Part shown: positions 59,989 through 64,000 of the stretch, piece after piece
How the letters are laid out: the number at the start of each line of letters is the position of its first letter
Position numbering within the stretch: position 1 is the first letter of the stretch
Assembly: GCA_018266455.1 (NCBI GenBank)
Contig: JAFEAJ010000006.1
Location: 40,050 to 104,049 of the forward strand
Direction of reading: 5' to 3'
DNA: 64,000 nt
Source: Bacteroidota bacterium
GTDB lineage: Bacteria; Bacteroidota; Bacteroidia; Chitinophagales; Chitinophagaceae
Notes under the pieces: generated by a model
The model's input: the letters and a program-made list of their open reading frames with translations, nothing else
Databases searched by the model: none
Told to the model about the DNA's origin: nothing
Position numbers and translations under genes: made by a program

Positions 59989-61689
59989 ATGCCAGGCGAT
60001 ACATTATTAATTAACAACAAGGCAAAAGATCAGCATACTTACGATGCCATTATTGTCGGATCAGGCATTACCGGCGGGTGGGCTGCCAAAGAACTTTGTG
60101 AAAAAGGGTTAAAAGTGCTGTTGCTTGAGCGCGGCAGCAATGTTGTTCACCCGGAGTATCCAACAGCAACAAAGGACCCATGGGAGTTTAGCCACCGCCT
60201 GCATTTGACACAGGAAGACAAAAAAAGAAATTATGTGCAGAGCAGGCACTGGTCGTTCAGGGAAGACAATAAACATTTTTATATCAACGACAGCGAAAAC
60301 CCTTATGAAGAAATAAAACGGTTCGACTGGATAAGGGGGGATATTGTTGGTGGGCGGTCTCTGTTATGGTCAAGAGCGTGTTATCGCTGGAGCGACCTGG
60401 ATTTTGAAGCCAACCTTAAAGATGGTATCGGCATAGACTGGCCGATCAGGTATAAAGATATCGCTCCATGGTACGATTACGTGGAGTCATTTATAGGTGT
60501 CAGTGGAAATGCAGATGGCATCCCGCATTTGCCCGACGGTGTTTTTCAACCCGCTTTCCAGATGAATGCAGTTGAAAAATACTTTAAACAGGAAATCGAA
60601 AAGAAATATACTGACCGGAAAGTGATTATGGGCCGCACGGCCAACCTCACAAAACCGGTCAAAGGAAGAGGGCAGTGCCAGGCAAGAGACCTCTGTCACC
60701 GGGGATGCCCGTATGGCGCTTATTTCAGTACCAATGCCAGCACCATGCCTGCAGCATTTGCAACAGGGAATTTTACCCTGAGGCCGCATTCGCTCGTGAA
60801 CAGGGTGTTGTATGATGAGCAAAAGCAAAAAGCAGTAGGAGTTGAAGTAATTGACATGGCAACCAATCGGACCATTGAATATTATTCAAAAATCATTTTC
60901 CTGAATGCCGCAACGGTTGCTACTGCTTCCATATTGCTGAATTCAACTTCAGCAAGGTTCCCGAATGGTTTGGGCAATGGCAGCGACCAGGTGGGCAGGA
61001 ACCTGATGGATCATCATAAAGGAATTTCAGCATCTGCTACTGTGGAAGGATTTGAAGACAGTTATTATTTTGGGCGAAGGCCGACTGCCGCTTTTATACC
61101 ACGGTTCAGGAACCTGGCAAAAAAAGATGCAGCTTTCCAGCGCGGTTATTTTGTTGGGGCAAGTGCTTACAGGCCAAGGCAGGCCGGGAATAGCGAGATC
61201 GGGGAACCGCTGAAAGGTGCCATCTGTGTGCCCGGGCCATGGGTGATGGGTTTGTACACTTTTGGCGAGTGCCTCCCCTATGCAGATAACCGCATTTCGC
61301 TTGACCATAATAAAAAAGACAAATGGGGAAGGCCACTGGTAGCTGTTGACTGCGAGTTTAAGGAAAATGAAAAACTGATGAACAAAGACAGCGAAGCCGC
61401 TGTGCATGAAATGCTGGAAGCCGCCGGGTTTAGGGACGTTCATGTCAGCAACAGCATGTCATTTCCCGGGAATGCCAACCATGAAATGGGCACGGCGAGA
61501 ATGGGCAGGGACGCAAAGACTTCAGTGCTGAATGCTTTTAATCAAATGCATGAAGCAAAAAATGTTTTTATTACAGATGGCTCTTGCATGACCTCATCTA
61601 ACTGCGTCAACCCATCGCTTACCTATATGGCGCTTACCGCGAGGGCATGCGATCATGCAGTGAAAGAAATGAAAAAGATGAATATCTGA
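59989..61689 (+). CDS. GMC-family oxidoreductase
   Basis: FAD-dependent oxidoreductase of 566 residues. The FAD-binding loop VGSGITGGWAAKELCEKG is near residue 22, and the GMC signatures IVGGRSLLWSRACYRW and NANHEMGTARMG (with the proton-transfer His) are present; NCVNPSLTYMALTARA is the C-terminal FAD-binding stretch. Such Bacteroidota enzymes oxidise sugar C3 or other alcohols and often partner with a small gluconate 2-dehydrogenase subunit 3 gene, which is absent here. No classical Tat signal was seen at the N-terminus. Linked to the isomerase-like gene upstream. Confidence 0.92.
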   Translation: MPGDTLLINNKAKDQHTYDAIIVGSGITGGWAAKELCEKGLKVLLLERGSNVVHPEYPTATKDPWEFSHRLHLTQEDKKRNYVQSRHWSFREDNKHFYINDSENPYEEIKRFDWIRGDIVGGRSLLWSRACYRWSDLDFEANLKDGIGIDWPIRYKDIAPWYDYVESFIGVSGNADGIPHLPDGVFQPAFQMNAVEKYFKQEIEKKYTDRKVIMGRTANLTKPVKGRGQCQARDLCHRGCPYGAYFSTNASTMPAAFATGNFTLRPHSLVNRVLYDEQKQKAVGVEVIDMATNRTIEYYSKIIFLNAATVATASILLNSTSARFPNGLGNGSDQVGRNLMDHHKGISASATVEGFEDSYYFGRRPTAAFIPRFRNLAKKDAAFQRGYFVGASAYRPRQAGNSEIGEPLKGAICVPGPWVMGLYTFGECLPYADNRISLDHNKKDKWGRPLVAVDCEFKENEKLMNKDSEAAVHEMLEAAGFRDVHVSNSMSFPGNANHEMGTARMGRDAKTSVLNAFNQMHEAKNVFITDGSCMTSSNCVNPSLTYMALTARACDHAVKEMKKMNI

Positions 61690-61710
61690 TCAGCCCGCGT
61701 TCAATATAAT

Positions 61711-62478
61711 TTACTGGCCCGCTGCCGGCTGCACCCATATTACCACCGATCCGTCATGTTGCAATTCGTAATGAATTGCTGTAGGCATTTTTTTGGGGCT
61801 GAATGTAACTGACCTGTTGCTGATATTGACATATCCCGATTTTTTCAGTGCGTTGATGATTTGCGCTTTGGTGCTTTGCATTTCAGCATCCGGGTCGGCA
61901 TCAAAGTTTATCCTGATTAATGTGCGCTTATCGGGAAATGCGCTTTTGAAATTAGCAATATTGGTTTCATTTGCATCACGGGGAATGATGCCATATTTTG
62001 GTGCAGTAGCTTTGCTGTTGTCTGCGACATTTGCAGGAATCAGCCCTTCGTCATCAGCAGGTTTGATTTCTTTTTTTGCTGTTGGTATTTCGGTTTTTTG
62101 AGTAGCAGCGCTAACCTCATTTCCTGTTTTCTTCTCCATTGCTTTCCCTGTTTCCGCAACCTTTCCGCCAGGTGCATTTATTTTTCCGGCAGTTTCGCTT
62201 ACAGCTGCACCGGCATTTTTTGTTTCTGTCTTAATAGCTCCTTTGTCATTGCCTGCTTTCGCTGTTTTTTTTTCTAATGGGTTAGTCGCTTTTTCGGGAA
62301 CACCCGCCTGGGGATTTTTTTTCGATGTTGATGTGGTGTCGTTGAGGGCTGGGGCGCTGCTGGTTGAATCAACTGGATTTTTTAGTGTATCGGCAGGCTT
62401 CTGCTTGTCTTCGTTTGCGCAGGAAGCTGCCAGAAGACCAATTGCAAAGATGTACATTGAAATATTTTTTGTGGACAT
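61711..62478 (-). CDS. Lipoprotein with long low-complexity linker and C-terminal globular domain
   Basis: A 255-residue lipoprotein: signal with lipobox LLAASC at about residues 15-20. Residues about 22-150 are Ala/Lys/Thr/Glu-rich and repetitive (PADTLKNPVDS, EKKTAKAG, KTGNEVSA), probably a flexible spacer from the membrane. Residues about 160-255 form a folded domain (RTLIRINFDADPDAEMQ, SGYVNISNRSVTF and YELQHDGSVVIWVQ), unlike a family I know. It may place a periplasmic domain away from the membrane. Convergent with the GMC gene. Confidence 0.75.
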   Translation of the reverse strand: MSTKNISMYIFAIGLLAASCANEDKQKPADTLKNPVDSTSSAPALNDTTSTSKKNPQAGVPEKATNPLEKKTAKAGNDKGAIKTETKNAGAAVSETAGKINAPGGKVAETGKAMEKKTGNEVSAATQKTEIPTAKKEIKPADDEGLIPANVADNSKATAPKYGIIPRDANETNIANFKSAFPDKRTLIRINFDADPDAEMQSTKAQIINALKKSGYVNISNRSVTFSPKKMPTAIHYELQHDGSVVIWVQPAAGQ

Positions 62479-62554
62479 GATATGAAAGATTTATTGCAAA
62501 GTAAAAAACCTCATGTCTAAAACGAAATGGGGCTAATGAAATTGTTCCCGGTAA

Positions 62555-62583
62555 CATTTTCAAAGATCAAGGCTTTGGAAATG
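62555..62583. repeat. Hairpin resembling the dispersed repeat, degenerate copy 3
   Basis: CATTTTCAAAG (62555-62565) and CTTTGGAAATG (62573-62583) form an 11-bp stem with one wobble. It shares the TTTTC-CAAAG type arms and an upstream ATTGTTCCCGGTAAC reminiscent of copies 1 and 2, but matches less well. It lies 27 bp before the MFS start. Confidence 0.35.
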
Positions 62584-62609
62584 TTTGATTAATTAATTTT
62601 GGTCACCGC

Positions 62610-63812
62610 ATGATCAAAAACATATCTTCTTTTATCAGGATCAAACCTGCGCTGGCAGTAGGTTTCCTGTTTTCCGTATCGAGCCTGCTGTTTGGCATTT
62701 GGGTGGCTGCGATCCCGGAAATCAAATTCAAATTGGGTTTTACTGATGGGAGCCTTGGCCTGTCGCTGCTGCTTTCCCCGCTTGGGGCCATTACTGGTAT
62801 GCTGCTTTCGACGAGGGTTTTCAGCAAAATTGCCGTAGGCAGGTGGATGATGACCGGTTACACCATGGTCTGTGTGATCATGGTTTTGCAAATTAATGCA
62901 GTGAGCCGCCCGATGTTTTGGGCCTGCCTGTATTGTTATGGCCTTTTCAGTTTCTGGAATGGCGTTTCTTCAAACGCAACGGTAAACATTTTGGAAAAAA
63001 AATACAGCCGTTTTATGATGAGCACCTGCCATGGCATGTATAGCTTAGGTGGTGCAGTGAGCGCGGGCATTGCAGCATTGTTGTTCGCATTGCGGGTTCC
63101 TTCGGGCATACAGATCACGATCATTGCCTGCATAATTATTGTTGTTATTATTTCAAACAGGAAAACTTTGTTGGGCAATACCGATATCATCCATTCAAGG
63201 TCAGGTTTTCAGTTGCCATCGCTTGCTATACTGGGCATTTCTTTTATCTGCATGGTAAGTTTTATGGCCGAAGGTTGCGTGGCAGACTGGAGCGCTATTT
63301 ATTTTAAAGAATCGTTGAATGCGCCAAAAGCCTTGGTGAGCCTCGGCTACGCGGGTTTTTCGATAGCCATGACCGTTGGAAGGCTGAATGGGGATTCGCT
63401 GATTGGAAAAATAGGCGGCAAAAAAATTGTGATCTCAGGATGCATGCTTGCTGCTGCAGGTTTTGCTGTGGTAGTGTCAGCGCCTGCAATTTCAATGGCT
63501 ATTTTGGGCTATATGATGATCGGCTTTGGGTGCTGCTGTATTGTGCCAGTCTTGTTCAGCGCTTCTGCCAATATTCCCGGCGTAAGCACTGTCGAAGGTT
63601 TTGCCATGGTAACCACTGGCGGGCTCATAGGGTTCCTGACCGGCCCTTCTGTGATTGGCTTTATTTCTGAAAAGGCAAACCTGTCCAAAGCTTTGTCGCT
63701 ACTTATTGTGATGGAGCTCGCTGCTGCATTTGTTGCATGGCAAAACAAATTTTTAGTGAAAAGAAGTTTTTCAATCGAAAATGAAATGCCCTTTGACGAA
63801 CAGATTTATTGA
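62610..63812 (+). CDS. MFS transporter
   Basis: Inner-membrane transporter of 400 residues with about 12 hydrophobic segments. The first half has GFLFSVSSLLFGIWVAAIP and SLGLSLLLSPLGAITGMLLSTR, and the second half VADWSAIYFKESLNAPKALVSLGYAGFSIAMTVGR, typical of MFS members of the type found with sugar or drug efflux genes. Length is normal. Substrate not readable. It begins at ATG 62610. After it, 63813-64000 shows no gene. Confidence 0.93.
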   Translation: MIKNISSFIRIKPALAVGFLFSVSSLLFGIWVAAIPEIKFKLGFTDGSLGLSLLLSPLGAITGMLLSTRVFSKIAVGRWMMTGYTMVCVIMVLQINAVSRPMFWACLYCYGLFSFWNGVSSNATVNILEKKYSRFMMSTCHGMYSLGGAVSAGIAALLFALRVPSGIQITIIACIIIVVIISNRKTLLGNTDIIHSRSGFQLPSLAILGISFICMVSFMAEGCVADWSAIYFKESLNAPKALVSLGYAGFSIAMTVGRLNGDSLIGKIGGKKIVISGCMLAAAGFAVVVSAPAISMAILGYMMIGFGCCCIVPVLFSASANIPGVSTVEGFAMVTTGGLIGFLTGPSVIGFISEKANLSKALSLLIVMELAAAFVAWQNKFLVKRSFSIENEMPFDEQIY

Positions 63813-64000
63813 GCAAGAAATGCAAAGGTATGGTGCAGGGCAAGAGGCCCAAGACTAATGATATGCTGCCATCAGCGTGTGGATTAAAATGGTAATGTAC
63901 TGAAAAATAGTTGGTGGTTATTTGAGCTAAAATTCTTTTATTGCGATTGTTAATCTGAAGAGGAAGCGGGCCCTGCTGGAGAGCAACCTGCCAGTAATAA

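Overview
The window looks like a chromosomal segment from a Bacteroidota member, most likely Chitinophagaceae or a close relative. Evidence: two SusC/SusD outer-membrane uptake pairs, a FecR/ECF-sigma pair, promoter-like TAnnTTTG elements with upstream TTTG or TTG, few Shine-Dalgarno sites, Bacteroidota-type lipoprotein signals, and many families typical of that phylum (TM2, DUF2752, GH127, 3-keto-disaccharide hydrolase). No rRNA, CRISPR array, transposase or prophage was seen. One tRNA is present, tRNA-Ser(UGA).

Layout. 1-5.2 kb: end of a SusC/SusD pair with a strong terminator, an AraC regulator, and a divergent GH127 beta-L-arabinofuranosidase. 5.3-7 kb: heptose-phosphate-type kinase and a YdeI-like protein. 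7.1-12.4 kb: a five-gene co-directional cassette of GntP-type permease, RidA, D-threonine aldolase/D-serine dehydratase-like enzyme, KdgK-like kinase and M19 dipeptidase, which fits scavenging of D-amino acids. 12.6-15.7 kb: secreted lipoprotein, CBS protein, tRNA-Ser, fatty acid desaturase. 16-18.7 kb: RNA-handling island (RRM protein, small possibly Sm-like protein, cold-shock-domain protein, DEAD-box helicase). 19-22.7 kb: exported protein, APC permease, DUF4239-like membrane protein, peroxiredoxin. 22.8-29.6 kb: a complete ECF sigma / FecR / SusC-with-STN / SusD locus.

29.8-39.8 kb is an assimilatory sulfate reduction region: a siroheme-synthase/TSUP permease fusion, a phosphate-selective-type porin, a siroheme sulfite reductase, CobA, CysN, CysD and an iron-sulfur-type CysH. 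Together these would take sulfate from outside the cell to sulfide and also make the siroheme cofactor. A 22-bp imperfect palindrome (half-sites AGTCTAY and TAGGWTA, 8-bp spacer) recurs near most of these transcription units and is the most interesting unexplained signal in the window.

40-53 kb: orphan LytS-type sensor kinase, class II aldolase, a kinase-like protein of unknown role, TlpA-like thioredoxin, DUF2752/TM2 pair, small cytosolic proteins, APH-fold kinase, second APC permease, methyltransferase, and a phospholipase-B/C45-like lipoprotein. 53-62 kb: a 3-keto-disaccharide hydrolase family protein, a decayed restriction-modification module (C5 methyltransferase with an in-frame TGA, and a truncated MutH/Sau3AI-type nuclease) that looks horizontally acquired, START protein, SDR, Tat-exported sugar isomerase-like protein and GMC oxidoreductase. 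The window ends with a lipoprotein and an MFS transporter. All family calls are from reading the translations by eye; no database search was run.
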